64,000 nucleotides of DNA from Teredinibacter turnerae. GTDB lineage: Bacteria; Pseudomonadota; Gammaproteobacteria; Pseudomonadales; Cellvibrionaceae. The position numbers and the translations under genes are program-made. Below, piece by piece: positions 26,001 to 33,934 of this stretch. Numbering within the stretch: position 1 is the stretch's first letter; each line of letters opens with the position of its first letter. Location: NCBI RefSeq assembly GCF_037935975.1, contig NZ_CP149817.1, forward strand, positions 4,898,001-4,962,000. Reading direction: 5' to 3'. The notes under the pieces are model-generated. The model ran no database searches. It was given only the letters and a program-made list of their open reading frames with translations, and was not told the origin of the DNA.

Positions 26001-29000
26001 ACCGCAGTGACCGACAAGCTGACCGTTGCCATGTTCGATACCAGCCCGTTGTTGTCTTGCACCGTATAGGTAAAGCTGTCGTCACCGGCGTAGTCGCTGA
26101 ACGGCGTATACATGATGGTTCCGTTATCGAACAGCGCCATGCCCGAAGAAGGTTCGTCGACAATCGCAATGGTTGCGCTGTTAAGCGTGCCATCAATGTC
26201 GGTGTCGTTACCCAACACGTTTATTGACAGGCTCGCATCTTCCAGCAACACGACCACGTCGTTAGCGGCGACCGGTGCATCATTCACAGCAGTCACAGTA
26301 ATACTCACCGTTGCCGCGGCGGACAGTGCATCGTCATCATCGCGTACCGTATAGCTGAAACTGTCTGTGCCGAAGTAGTTGGCCGCCGGAGTGTAAGTCA
26401 CCCTACCTGTAGTCGCGTCGACAACTGCGGTACCGTGGGTTGCGCCAGCAACCACGTTCACACTGGTAGCGACCAGGGTGCCGTCGTCGTCGCTGTCGTT
26501 GGCAAGAACGTCGATCACCTGCGCGGTATCTTCCGCGGTGGTCACGCTGTCGTCGACCGCGGTAGGCGCAGTATTGGGGTCAATCACGCTGACCGACACC
26601 GTTGCCGGAGCTGAAACACCGCTGTTGCTGTCGGCAATGGTGTAGGTAAAGCTGTCGGCGCCAAAGAAATCCAGGTTCGGGGTGTAATCCACCTTGCCAG
26701 CGTTCACCACCGCAGTACCGTGCGCCGCAGGCGACACAATCACGATGGTATTCACATCGGGCGCATCACCAAGATCGACGTCACTGTCATTGGCCGCAAC
26801 ATCGATAGTTGTCGCCACGTTCATGATAGTTGCGCCGGTATCGTCGCTGGCCACCGGAATGTCGTTAATGGATGTCACGGTGATAGCTACCACGGCTGAA
26901 GTAGAAACCGCCGTACTTTGGTCCTGCACTGTGTAGGCGAAGCTATCGCTTCCGTAGTAGTCAGTCGCTGGGGTGTAGGTGATTTTGCCATTGACGGTAT
27001 TCACACTGGTACTGCCGTGCATCGGCTGGGTCACCACGATCACGCTGGCCGCGTTGATGGCGTCGTCACTGTCGAAATCATTAGCGAGTACGTCGACCGT
27101 CACCGGCGTATCTTCGTTGGTGGTCGTGCTGTCATCACTGGTCAGCGGTGCATCGTTGCTGGGTGCAACGGTAAAGGCAAAGTTCAGCGGTGTAGACACA
27201 TTGCCAAGTGCATCGGCAAGCGTAAATGCCACCGTGTCGCTGGTGGTCTCACCCCCGTCGTGGTCGTAAGTCAAAATGCCACTGACCAGATCGGCCTGGG
27301 TGAAAGTGCCATTGGCGGCTAAGGCGTTGCCGCTGCGGTAAAGCGTACCGTTGCTGGCGGCTGCAGTGAGCGTGAAGGTGACCTGCCCCGCTGCACTCAG
27401 GTTGTCCGTCGCGCTCAGTGCGCTCGCCGTGACGGCCACACCTGTGTCACCTTCTGTAAGCGCTACGCCCAGGTTAGTGGCCAGGGTCGGCGGAGTGGCA
27501 TCGATAGTGAAACTGCTCAGGGTTAGTGCGCTGCTGATGTTACCGCTGGCGTCAGCTACGGTAACCGTACAGTCAGCGTAAGTGCCGTCGTCGAGCGCAG
27601 ACGTATCGTCCGGCTGGGTCAACACAAGTGCCGTGTTGCCACTGGTCACGGCGCCCTCGCTGGCACTGCCACAACTGCCGCCTACGCTCAGGTTGCCCGC
27701 CTCACTGCTGGATATCGTGATGCCGGGCGCGGTGTTGTTGGTTGGCGTCGTGACCTGAGACACCTCCGCCAATACAGGCACCAAAGTGTCGACCAGGAAG
27801 CTGCTCAAGGTCAGCGGCGTGCTCACATTGCCTGCGGCATCTGTCACGGTCACCGTACAATCGCTGTAAGTACCGTCAGCGAGCGGCGAGGTGTTATCGG
27901 TTTGGGTCAGGGCAATTGTGGTATTGCCAAGCCCAACGGCACCTTCGTCACTACTGCCACAGCTGCCGCCCACAGCCAGAATACCTGCTTCGCCGAGTGT
28001 CAGCGTCACATTCGGCGTGCTGTCGTTACCCGGCGTGACCACCTGGGTCAGTTCGCTGACACCCGGCACTTGCAGGTCGATCTCGAAACTCGATAGCAGC
28101 AGCGATGCACTGCTGTTACCTGCCGCGTCCGTCACCGTCAGGGAACAGTCGCTGTAGGTACCATCCACGAGGTCAGACACATTATTCGATTGCAGCAGGG
28201 TGATCGTATGGCTGCCAGAGGTAATCGCGCCTTCACTGGCGCTGCCACAGCTGCCACCAACCGCCAGGGTTCCGGCTTCGTCGGTGGTGAAGGTCACGCT
28301 CGGCGAAGCGTCATTACCCAATGCGGCTACGGCGGTGGTTTCCGCCAGTTGCGGCAATACCGCATCTACCAGCACACCGGCAAGGCTGCCTACCGACGCA
28401 AGCGTCGTCGTCGCACCATTGCCTACACCATCACTGATAGAGCCTGAAGCCAAATCAAGAGAAGCCGCGAGCGCCACACCGTCTGTATCGAGGTCGCCAC
28501 TTTGAACACTGTAACGGAATACCACCGCAGCGCTGCCGGAACCCGATAAATAGTTCGCGTATCTAGTGCTGCTGCCGACGGTTAACGCGAGTCGTGGCGT
28601 ACCTGCATTGGTATCAACCGCGACCGTCTCGCTGAAGTTCACCGTGAAATCCAGGTTACTCCCGGCGATGTAGGTAGCGTTCGCGGGCACACTAACCGAC
28701 ACCACAGCGGGTGCAATGTCGTCGACCAACGCGAACCCGCTACCATTGTTGACCGCGCTGGTCGTACCCATTTGGGTATCAGACCCGCCCACCGATAAAT
28801 CCGTATCACCATCCAGGCTCAGGATGACAGTGTGGCCGTGAGTGAGCGAACTGGCATCGGACACATAGGCCGACACGGCATAGGTCTCATCATTGCCGTC
28901 GGTAATAGACATACCGAGGCTGGAGAAAGTAACGGTGTCGTTAAGCGCGCTGTACGTGCCGATCGCATCAACGACATCAGGCCCATTCAGCACAAAGCGG

Positions 29001-30133
29001 ATATTGCCGCGTTCGGCGTCGGTACTGGTACCGCTCACGTGCAACACAACCTGGGACACGGTCAGCGGTAGCGCATCTGTAGCGCCGCCATCACGCAGAA
29101 TAAAATCCAATGCACCAATCGCTTCGCCACTGGTGTCCGCACTAAAATTCAATACCGTCGCTTCTGCAGCGGCACCCGTTAACAGGTCGCCATCCGAATC
29201 AAATTGCGGCAGTACTGCAATGGAAAGACTTTGCGTATCGTTCGTGAGATTCGAACAACAGGTGTTGCTTACCGTAAAGCTCGAATTCTCATCCGTACTC
29301 GGCGTACCGGAAATAACACCGGTAGAACTGTTAAGACTCAACCCCGCGGGCAAACTGCCAGCGGTAACCGACCAGAGGTCCGAGCCGTCACCACCGGTAG
29401 ACGCGAGAGTGGCTGAATACGCGCTACCTGCACGACCACCGACCAGCGTAGTGGTCGTGATACTCAATGGGTTGTAAACGTTGATGGTTTGCGTCGCCGT
29501 TGCCGTTGTGGTGTTGGTATCGGTTACGGTTACGGTAAACGGGTAAGCGCCAATTGTTGTCGGGGTGCCATCGATAACACCCGTACTGGCATCCAGAGTC
29601 ATTCCCGCCGGCAGCGAGCCGCTGGTAACAGCGTATATATATGGGGCAACACCGCCGGACGGCGTAATGGAATTACTGTAGCCACTACCAACAATCGCCG
29701 TGGTTTGACTGACCCCGCTGGCCGACAGGGCCGGGCGCCAGGTAATCACCATGTCAGCCGTGTCAGCGCCATCGGTAGCCCGAATCGTCACCGTATATAC
29801 ACCAGTGGACGTGGGCGTGCCCGAATACGCCGTACAGAGCTTACCCGAGCTCGGGCAGGGCCCCGCATTGTGAAAATTTACGCCGGGCGGGTGAGAGCCG
29901 GAAATTTCCTGCACCGCGCTGATCGGATGGCCGTCGTGGACCACATCGGTCTCAATGTAGATCACGCCAATGTTTTGCCCCTGAACGTAATCAATCGTTT
30001 TAGTGGGACCCTCCTGCCAGGCCACCGCCAAAGCATGACTGCTTGCACTAATAGTTACGAGGACGATAAAAGCTTTGCTAAGAGCAGTGAAAATTTGCCA
30101 CAGCCGGGCGGGTACAACGAATTCTTTTCGCAT
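23036..30133 (-). CDS. Giant Ig/cadherin-repeat surface protein with choice-of-anchor U, GlyGly-CTERM-like segment and C-terminal beta-barrel
   Basis: A 2365-residue protein. Approximate order: signal peptide (1-36); putative Ig-fold domains of the He_PIG type (~40-305); Ig-like domains (~310-590); three ~97-residue repeats with VGGSCGS and DGTYSDC (~590-880); a cadherin-like domain (~880-990); five cadherin-type tandem repeats with D-VLANDSD and YTP-YFG-DSF-YTV motifs (~995-1480); another He_PIG (~1480-1570); a DSDGD calcium-binding segment; a Calx-beta domain (~1700-1825); a second DSDGDG segment (~1925-1955); and a choice-of-anchor U domain (~1960-2130). Then comes a GGGSFGAG-hydrophobic-Arg stretch (~2133-2160) like a GlyGly-CTERM signal, a second signal-like segment ending HSRA, and a ~190-residue outer-membrane-barrel-like domain ending in YTFN. 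It is probably a calcium-stiffened adhesin. No good ribosome site is visible before the start. Confidence 0.85.
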   Translation of the reverse strand: MRKEFVVPARLWQIFTALSKAFIVLVTISASSHALAVAWQEGPTKTIDYVQGQNIGVIYIETDVVHDGHPISAVQEISGSHPPGVNFHNAGPCPSSGKLCTAYSGTPTSTGVYTVTIRATDGADTADMVITWRPALSASGVSQTTAIVGSGYSNSITPSGGVAPYIYAVTSGSLPAGMTLDASTGVIDGTPTTIGAYPFTVTVTDTNTTTATATQTINVYNPLSITTTTLVGGRAGSAYSATLASTGGDGSDLWSVTAGSLPAGLSLNSSTGVISGTPSTDENSSFTVSNTCCSNLTNDTQSLSIAVLPQFDSDGDLLTGAAAEATVLNFSADTSGEAIGALDFILRDGGATDALPLTVSQVVLHVSGTSTDAERGNIRFVLNGPDVVDAIGTYSALNDTVTFSSLGMSITDGNDETYAVSAYVSDASSLTHGHTVILSLDGDTDLSVGGSDTQMGTTSAVNNGSGFALVDDIAPAVVSVSVPANATYIAGSNLDFTVNFSETVAVDTNAGTPRLALTVGSSTRYANYLSGSGSAAVVFRYSVQSGDLDTDGVALAASLDLASGSISDGVGNGATTTLASVGSLAGVLVDAVLPQLAETTAVAALGNDASPSVTFTTDEAGTLAVGGSCGSASEGAITSGSHTITLLQSNNVSDLVDGTYSDCSLTVTDAAGNSSASLLLSSFEIDLQVPGVSELTQVVTPGNDSTPNVTLTLGEAGILAVGGSCGSSDEGAVGLGNTTIALTQTDNTSPLADGTYSDCTVTVTDAAGNVSTPLTLSSFLVDTLVPVLAEVSQVTTPTNNTAPGITISSSEAGNLSVGGSCGSASEGAVTSGNTALVLTQPDDTSALDDGTYADCTVTVADASGNISSALTLSSFTIDATPPTLATNLGVALTEGDTGVAVTASALSATDNLSAAGQVTFTLTAAASNGTLYRSGNALAANGTFTQADLVSGILTYDHDGGETTSDTVAFTLADALGNVSTPLNFAFTVAPSNDAPLTSDDSTTTNEDTPVTVDVLANDFDSDDAINAASVIVVTQPMHGSTSVNTVNGKITYTPATDYYGSDSFAYTVQDQSTAVSTSAVVAITVTSINDIPVASDDTGATIMNVATTIDVAANDSDVDLGDAPDVNTIVIVSPAAHGTAVVNAGKVDYTPNLDFFGADSFTYTIADSNSGVSAPATVSVSVIDPNTAPTAVDDSVTTAEDTAQVIDVLANDSDDDGTLVATSVNVVAGATHGTAVVDATTGRVTYTPAANYFGTDSFSYTVRDDDDALSAAATVSITVTAVNDAPVAANDVVVLLEDASLSINVLGNDTDIDGTLNSATIAIVDEPSSGMALFDNGTIMYTPFSDYAGDDSFTYTVQDNNGLVSNMATVSLSVTAVNDAPVAADDSFAVVTNGASLLNVLVNDSDVDGTLDIASIIITVAPTQGTLVNNNDGSLSYTPNSSLDAQAGDSFAYTVDDDAGTVSSEATVSLSFKPAVAPAIGGIPETEVLEAQVYSFTPEVTVGDANFPLTFSATGVPSWMTFSSATGTLTGTPALADVGTHTGIVIGVSDGFSSQQLPAFSVSVIDAVDSDGDTLTDYQEGVDGTDPTDSLDYRDVTAPELNAPADIIVDATGLFTDVSLQQLLSLAANAEQASIDAARNALATDNVDGSDCCNPVAVNLQNGKFTLAPGLHTVQWRAEDFMGNSSVAQQQVYVRPLVSLSKNQFAAEGATVTVKVLLNGEAPVYPFTVPYVIDSSSTADSADHSLQNGTVTFEDGETEVAFSFTTVADGVAEGDETLVVRLDDRTSDNEDLLDGFDADMFDVNAGTSNAFQLTLQENNVAPTIALQLIQNNKPTILVQPSAGEVVITADVTDTNVDDTYRLVWSSASLGIDAASNGDELRLGAADLSLGVHKIKVQVTDAAGASSSASLNFNVVSSLPVLSGTTDSDGDGSDDASEGTGDADGDGIADYLDNISLPNVLPEVLDDSTHFLMECDPGVRCRLGEFAMQQPQGGSRLASDDLVAMDGINPDPNYNMDVVFDFDMEDLPLAGQEVSVVIPQISQLPAGAVYRKFTNGQWRDFVEDANNRLHSAPGSEGLCPPPGDAAYRSGLNQGDWCVQLTIEDGGPNDADGEANNAVVDPGGVGTQNTRKLHAGGGSFGAGLLVLLLMAVALRAFNARALPIAALVFAVGLLPQHSRAQEQPIFVEASLLQTSSSQDESGFIKDLSAEGIDANLDAYDADSSGYLVKVGIQFTPHFAGYVGFVDLGEGELDMAFPAEDDDVIEDGLRESFAKMGNGVVYGGRAHVTPFNRVNLYADLGIYTWKSKVSVSGSDISASTSGVDPFAGVGCTVDINDKVALGLTYNYFKLDDQRVSAPGISLTYTFN

Positions 30134-30347
30134 ATAAGATTTGCCACTAAGGAATGATAAACGACGCGCAGTTAAACAGACTAAAGTAAAGCAACTGGCG
30201 CGTATATCCGCAAATCAAATGAACAAAAAATATCACGCCCGGTTCAAAGCCATTCCGCAAACCAACGATTAGGCCGTCTCAATCAGGGCGTTAGCAGGTC
30301 TCCGCCGTCGGCAACAACGCTGTGTGGATCACCGCTGAGCAAACGCA

Positions 30348-30377
30348 AAAAGCCCTGTACTGTGGTACAGGGCTTTT
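30348..30377. terminator. Intrinsic terminator before the oxidoreductase 3' end
   Basis: AAAAGCCCTGTAC and GTACAGGGCTTTT form a perfect 13-bp stem with a four-base loop. It lies after the leftward oxidoreductase gene, and the flanking A and T runs allow termination in both directions. Confidence 0.9.
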
Positions 30378-30429
30378 GTTTGTAACGAAGGAAGGATTAC
30401 GTCAATTCTGGACTCTGGGCCTGTTGACC

Positions 30430-31554
30430 CTAGTTGAGCTCACCCAGCTGTGCAGGCGCGAACGGGATCAAATCGGAGAAGCGCGCCTCTTTAACTTTCT
30501 GCGCCCAGTGGGGATCACTGATCAAGGCGCGCCCGACGGCGATTAAATCGAACTCACCCTTGTCCATACGACTCAGCAGTTTGTCGATAGCCGCGACACC
30601 CGCACTCTCGCCACTGAATGTCGACATCACATCATTGTTTAAACCCACCGAGCCCACGCTGATGGTGGCCTTGCCGGTAAGCTTTTTCGCCCAACCCGCG
30701 AAGTTCAAACCATCTTCACCGTCGATATCCACAAATTCCGGCTCCCAGTAACGGCGCTGGGAGCAGTGGAAGATGTCCACACCTGCATCGGCGAATGGGG
30801 TCAGCCAGGCAGCCATATCGTCTGGTGTGGGAGCCAGTTTTACCGTGTAGTCCTGCTGCTTCCACTGGCTGAGCCGCAAAATGACCGGGAAGTCATCGCC
30901 GACGGCCTGACGCACCGCTTTAACCACTTCCAACGCGAACCTGGAACGCTCAACCAGGCTTGCACCACCCCAGGCGTCGGCACGCTGGTTGGTTTTGTCC
31001 CAGAAAAACTCGTCGATCAGATAACCGTGTGCACCGTGAATTTCCACCACATCAAACCCTGCGGCTTTGGATTCAGCTGCGGAACGCGCAAAGGCGGCAA
31101 TCGCATCGGCAATATCTGCGTCAGTCATGGCGACACCACGCGGCGCGCCTGGCGCCATCAAACCTGAAGGCGATTCCGGCGATTGTGCCGGTTCCCAGCC
31201 CGACTGCCCGGGCATTGCACCCACGTGCCACAGCTGTGGACCAATGCGGCCGCTGGCCGCGTGCACCGCATCCACCACTTTTCGCCAACCACCCATAGCC
31301 GCCTCACCATGCACAAACGGTATGTGCTGTTCGTTGCGCGACGCCGGGCGGTCAATCACCGTGCCCTCGGTAAGGATCAAACCCACCTCACCCTCTGCGC
31401 GGCGCTGGTAGTACGCCGCGTTCTTTTCATTTGGTACACCCTCCGGCGCCATATTGCGGGTCATGGGTGCCATAACAATACGATTTTTTAATTCGAGGCT
31501 GCCGATTTTCAGCGGTTCAAAGAGCGCGCTGTCAGCTAATGTTGTTTCACTCAT
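30430..31554 (-). CDS. Old Yellow Enzyme-family NADH:flavin oxidoreductase
   Basis: A 374-residue FMN enzyme with the TIM-barrel motifs of ene-reductases: LFEPLKIGSLELKNRIVMAPMTRN (in parts), the GLILTEGTVID strand, PQLWHVGA, DVVEIHGAHGYLIDEFF (substrate-binding His), GVDIFHCSQRRYWEP, and the phosphate-binding SVGSVGL and LIAVGRALISDP. It would reduce activated C=C bonds of enals, quinones or nitro-compounds. I start at 31554 (MSETTLA) because AGGAAAGG lies upstream; an earlier ATG adds an odd 21-residue tail. It is divergent from an HxlR regulator with a palindromic site between them, so its likely inducer is an electrophile. Confidence 0.9.
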   Translation of the reverse strand: MSETTLADSALFEPLKIGSLELKNRIVMAPMTRNMAPEGVPNEKNAAYYQRRAEGEVGLILTEGTVIDRPASRNEQHIPFVHGEAAMGGWRKVVDAVHAASGRIGPQLWHVGAMPGQSGWEPAQSPESPSGLMAPGAPRGVAMTDADIADAIAAFARSAAESKAAGFDVVEIHGAHGYLIDEFFWDKTNQRADAWGGASLVERSRFALEVVKAVRQAVGDDFPVILRLSQWKQQDYTVKLAPTPDDMAAWLTPFADAGVDIFHCSQRRYWEPEFVDIDGEDGLNFAGWAKKLTGKATISVGSVGLNNDVMSTFSGESAGVAAIDKLLSRMDKGEFDLIAVGRALISDPHWAQKVKEARFSDLIPFAPAQLGELN

Positions 31555-31590
31555 ACTACGACCTTTCCTACGGTTGAATAGACGGATGCA

Positions 31591-31609
31591 AAGTATCATA
31601 TGTATACTT
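31591..31609. promoter_or_regulatory. Inverted repeat, candidate HxlR operator
   Basis: AAGTATCATATGTATACTT has matching 6-bp arms (AAGTAT/ATACTT) around a near-symmetric CATATGT. It sits in the 106-bp divergent region between the oxidoreductase and HxlR genes, 37 bp from the first and 52 bp from the second, suited to dual control. Confidence 0.6.
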
Positions 31610-31660
31610 AGTGTCAATTAGGCACCAATTATTCACCAAGTCACCTGGAGGTAACCGGTC

Positions 31661-32026
31661 TTGCCGGAAAAGAATTATTTTTCAGTGGAATGCCCATCGA
31701 GAGCGATCTTTTCCGAGATCGCTGACAAGTGGTCAATGATGATTCTGTCGGTGTTAGAAAGTCAGCCACGCCGCTTCAATGATATTAAACGCCGCCTGGA
31801 AGGCGTATCACAAAAATCCCTCACCCAATCCCTTCGCAAGCTCGAACGAAACGGTATACTCGAGCGCACAGTCATCAGCTCCTCGCCAGTGAGCGTGGAG
31901 TACAGCCTCACGCCACTGGGGCATTCGCTGCTTGGCCCATTCAAAACCTTATACCTGTGGATTGTGGATAATGTGGGCGAAGTCTACGAAGCCCGGCAAC
32001 TGTTCGATGCAAGACAAACGGATTGA
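31661..32026 (+). CDS. HxlR-family transcriptional regulator
   Basis: A 121-residue winged-helix protein starting at TTG with GGAGG eight bases upstream. It has the HxlR pattern: an N-terminal Cys (FSVECPSRAIF), ADKWSMMILSVLES, RRFNDIKRRLEGVSQKSLTQ (recognition helix), LRKLERNGILER and YSLTPLGHSLL. In YodB/HypR-type members the N-terminal Cys senses quinones, aldehydes or hypochlorite. Its divergence from an ene-reductase gene supports an electrophile-sensing repressor. It is followed 30 bp later by an AHSA1-like gene, probably in the same transcript. Confidence 0.9.
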   Translation: MPEKNYFSVECPSRAIFSEIADKWSMMILSVLESQPRRFNDIKRRLEGVSQKSLTQSLRKLERNGILERTVISSSPVSVEYSLTPLGHSLLGPFKTLYLWIVDNVGEVYEARQLFDARQTD

Positions 32027-32056
32027 CCACCCTCAATTGATTAGGGGAATAACAGT

Positions 32057-32503
32057 ATGGATGGCTCCAGCACCAACGCTGCAGTATTACAAACCACTCG
32101 CACCTACCCTTGCCCTGCAGACAAAATTTATCAGGCCTTCGCCCACCCGGAGCGCCTGGTAAAATGGTGGGGCCCCAACGGTTTCAGCAACACGTTTGAG
32201 ACCTTTGAGTTTACCGAAGGTGGTGAATGGCGTTATACGATGCACAGTCCAGACGGGCAGGATTTCAAAAACGTCTGCAGCTTTGTCGAGCTTATTACAG
32301 CGGAAAAGCTGGTAATTAAACACGACTCCGCGCCCCGCTTCACCCTGACAATCACACTTGAAGAAAGCACTAACCAAACCCTGCTTACCTGGACACAAAA
32401 ATTTGAGGACCCGCAGGTCGCCGACGCAGTTCGCCACCTGGCAGAGCCCGGAAACGAACAAAATCTGGATCGGCTGGCTGAGTGCTTAAATGGTTCGATA
32501 TAA
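32057..32503 (+). CDS. SRPBCC/AHSA1-like protein
   Basis: A 148-residue START-like fold protein. Typical motifs are PADKIYQAFAHPERLVKWWGP, a GGEWRYTMHSPDGQDF stretch and a final LDRLAECL helix. These proteins bind hydrophobic ligands in a deep cavity and often accompany small regulators (ArsR or HxlR). Here it follows the HxlR gene by 30 bp and is likely part of the same response unit. No enzyme activity is assigned. Confidence 0.9.
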   Translation: MDGSSTNAAVLQTTRTYPCPADKIYQAFAHPERLVKWWGPNGFSNTFETFEFTEGGEWRYTMHSPDGQDFKNVCSFVELITAEKLVIKHDSAPRFTLTITLEESTNQTLLTWTQKFEDPQVADAVRHLAEPGNEQNLDRLAECLNGSI

Positions 32504-33058
32504 AATCGACGTAAACTTTTCGAGCGGATTTTTCCGCTGGCGCCCAGCAAAATTGCAACTCCCACTCGCGCCCAAAATCAGTTTAATCTATTCACAACTA
32601 GGGTGATTTAAAACACTAAGCTCCCAGGCATACAAATCGCATTGCTGATTAACCTAGGGAACCCCTGATTAACCTAGTGATTCCTATACCCAAAAATAAA
32701 AATTTACGCGCTCCACAGTTCTGGAAACTTTGTCCTTTCTCTATTGCACAACAGAAATACCATTGGGGATCACAGGTACCAGCCACCCGTTTTTTATAAA
32801 AACAGACAGACTCAATTTAGCATCTATAGAAGCGCTTGCTATTAGAGATATTGGGTTCGTTGAAACTTGAACGACGTCAATTCTTTTGGCGCTCGACAAA
32901 TAGTAGATAACAATTTGCGTCACTAAAATGCCTCACAATTCTTTCAGCGATGAAAGAAATATTGGTCAATTTTTTTGGCCTCTCAGGCTGACCCCCTGAG
33001 CTGTGAAAAGCCTTTTTAAAACTCTGAGAAAAAACACATCCAAAGCGGGAGCACTTCT
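32504..33058. other. Intergenic region without a convincing gene
   Basis: About 555 bp. It contains the 13-mer CTGATTAACCTAG twice (about 32645 and 32666, 21 bp apart). A 60-codon minus-strand frame at 32741-32923 has no ribosome site or recognisable motif and is not called. An AAAGCGGGAGCAC ribosome region precedes the next gene. Confidence 0.45.
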
Positions 33059-33652
33059 ATGAAATTTCCTTGCAAAATGGTGTCAGCTATCTTTTTGTTT
33101 TTTATTTCCTTTGATGCACTATGTGGAACTCTGGTAATGACCACGCCAATTTCCGGCGGCCGTTGGGGCAACCAGGCTCCGGGGACTCATCCTACTTATA
33201 TGTATGCACGTTCAGTCGACGTTTATGTGCCGCTCAATCAAGGGACGGCCCACGCGGTCCGACTTTCCAGCTACTCGCATTACGCTTATGACGACGGATT
33301 TTATTTCAAGGTAGACTGGATTGGTGCGAGCTGTAATACGGGCAATGCAGGTACTTCGATAAAGTTTAAGATTTATAACAGTTCCAATACACTGGTAGGC
33401 TACGTCGCATACTCACACTTAAACAATGTGCCCGCTTCAATCACTCAGGGGGCCATTCTGTACTGGTGGGAACAGCCTATAATCGGCTACACAAAAAAAT
33501 GGAGCAACGGCGCTTGCTGGTCGATCTCAGGAAACAACGCAACGCATGTACATATGGAATGGCAAGAGGGTAATTACTCTGTCAGTGAGTATGTATACCA
33601 AGCCTATCAGCCAATTGACTGGGGTGTAATGAGCTTTAGCAAATACGACTAG
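33059..33652 (+). CDS. Secreted M23/LasA-like metallopeptidase-fold protein
   Basis: A 197-residue protein with a signal peptide (ending near DALCG, about residue 22). The pattern resembles M23 peptidases of the LasA type: a His upstream of RSVDVYVP (possible first His and Asp metal ligands), an early strand region, YSHLNN followed by TQGAILYWW-IIGY in the place of the usual YAHL-V-G-IG-G segment, a Cys in GACWSI, and the HxH-type motif THVHMEW near residue 160. M23 enzymes cut glycine-rich peptide cross-links. The spacing is unusual, so it may be a diverged or inactive member. It has its own terminator downstream. Confidence 0.6.
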   Translation: MKFPCKMVSAIFLFFISFDALCGTLVMTTPISGGRWGNQAPGTHPTYMYARSVDVYVPLNQGTAHAVRLSSYSHYAYDDGFYFKVDWIGASCNTGNAGTSIKFKIYNSSNTLVGYVAYSHLNNVPASITQGAILYWWEQPIIGYTKKWSNGACWSISGNNATHVHMEWQEGNYSVSEYVYQAYQPIDWGVMSFSKYD

Positions 33653-33692
33653 CTTGCTCTTGGAACTAAAATTTCCCACTTGCAAACACCAA

Positions 33693-33719
33693 AAAGCCCG
33701 GAATTAGATTCCGGGCTTT
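33693..33719 (+). terminator. Intrinsic terminator after the M23-like gene
   Basis: AAAGCCCGGAAT and ATTCCGGGCTTT form a perfect 12-bp stem with a TAG loop, 40 bp after the stop. The T run is short. Confidence 0.8.
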
Positions 33720-33752
33720 AGCTGATAAGATTAATTTATTAGTTTGACAATC

Positions 33753-33913
33753 AAAACTGCCGAGTTAACAGGCGGCAATGGAAAGCAGCGCCATTGCTGG
33801 AAGGCAAGGTAAGCCCTTGAAATTTTATAAAAATCACCTGCTTTCGCCAGCGATTCAAAAAGTGTAATAACTATAAATGGGATCATTTATCTAATTACAG
33901 GGTTAATAACGAC
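33753..33913 (+). ncRNA. Candidate structured RNA / hairpin repeat element, copy B
   Basis: A 161-bp element homologous along its whole length to 20231-20392 and in the same orientation. It forms a perfect GCAATGG/CCATTGC hairpin (in 33775-33800), a partial TTGAA/TTCAA pairing and a terminal hairpin at 33864-33898. That hairpin has a GTAAT/ATTAC outer stem, an ATAAAT/ATTTAT inner stem and the conserved GGGATC loop. Arm sequences differ from copy A but still pair, which supports a selected or inverted-repeat structure. It lies between the terminator of the M23-like gene and the 3' end of the M28 gene, so on the minus strand it would be in that gene's 3' UTR. Confidence 0.5.
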
Positions 33914-33934
33914 AGACATTCCAATCGGGGAAAT

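Noticed and set aside
26000-27160. Possible CRISPR or DNA-level tandem repeats
   Set aside because: The repeats are ~285 bp protein domains with diverged DNA and no spacer structure.
23279-30157. Many plus-strand frames of 60-220 codons opposite the giant surface protein
   Set aside because: They arise from the repetitive GC-rich coding sequence of the minus-strand gene and show no ribosome sites or domain motifs.
32741-32923. 60-codon minus-strand frame
   Set aside because: No ribosome site, no recognisable motif and ordinary length for chance in AT-rich DNA.
33753-33913. Integron attC site
   Set aside because: No RYYYAAC/GTTRRRY pair in the right places and no cassette array or integrase nearby.
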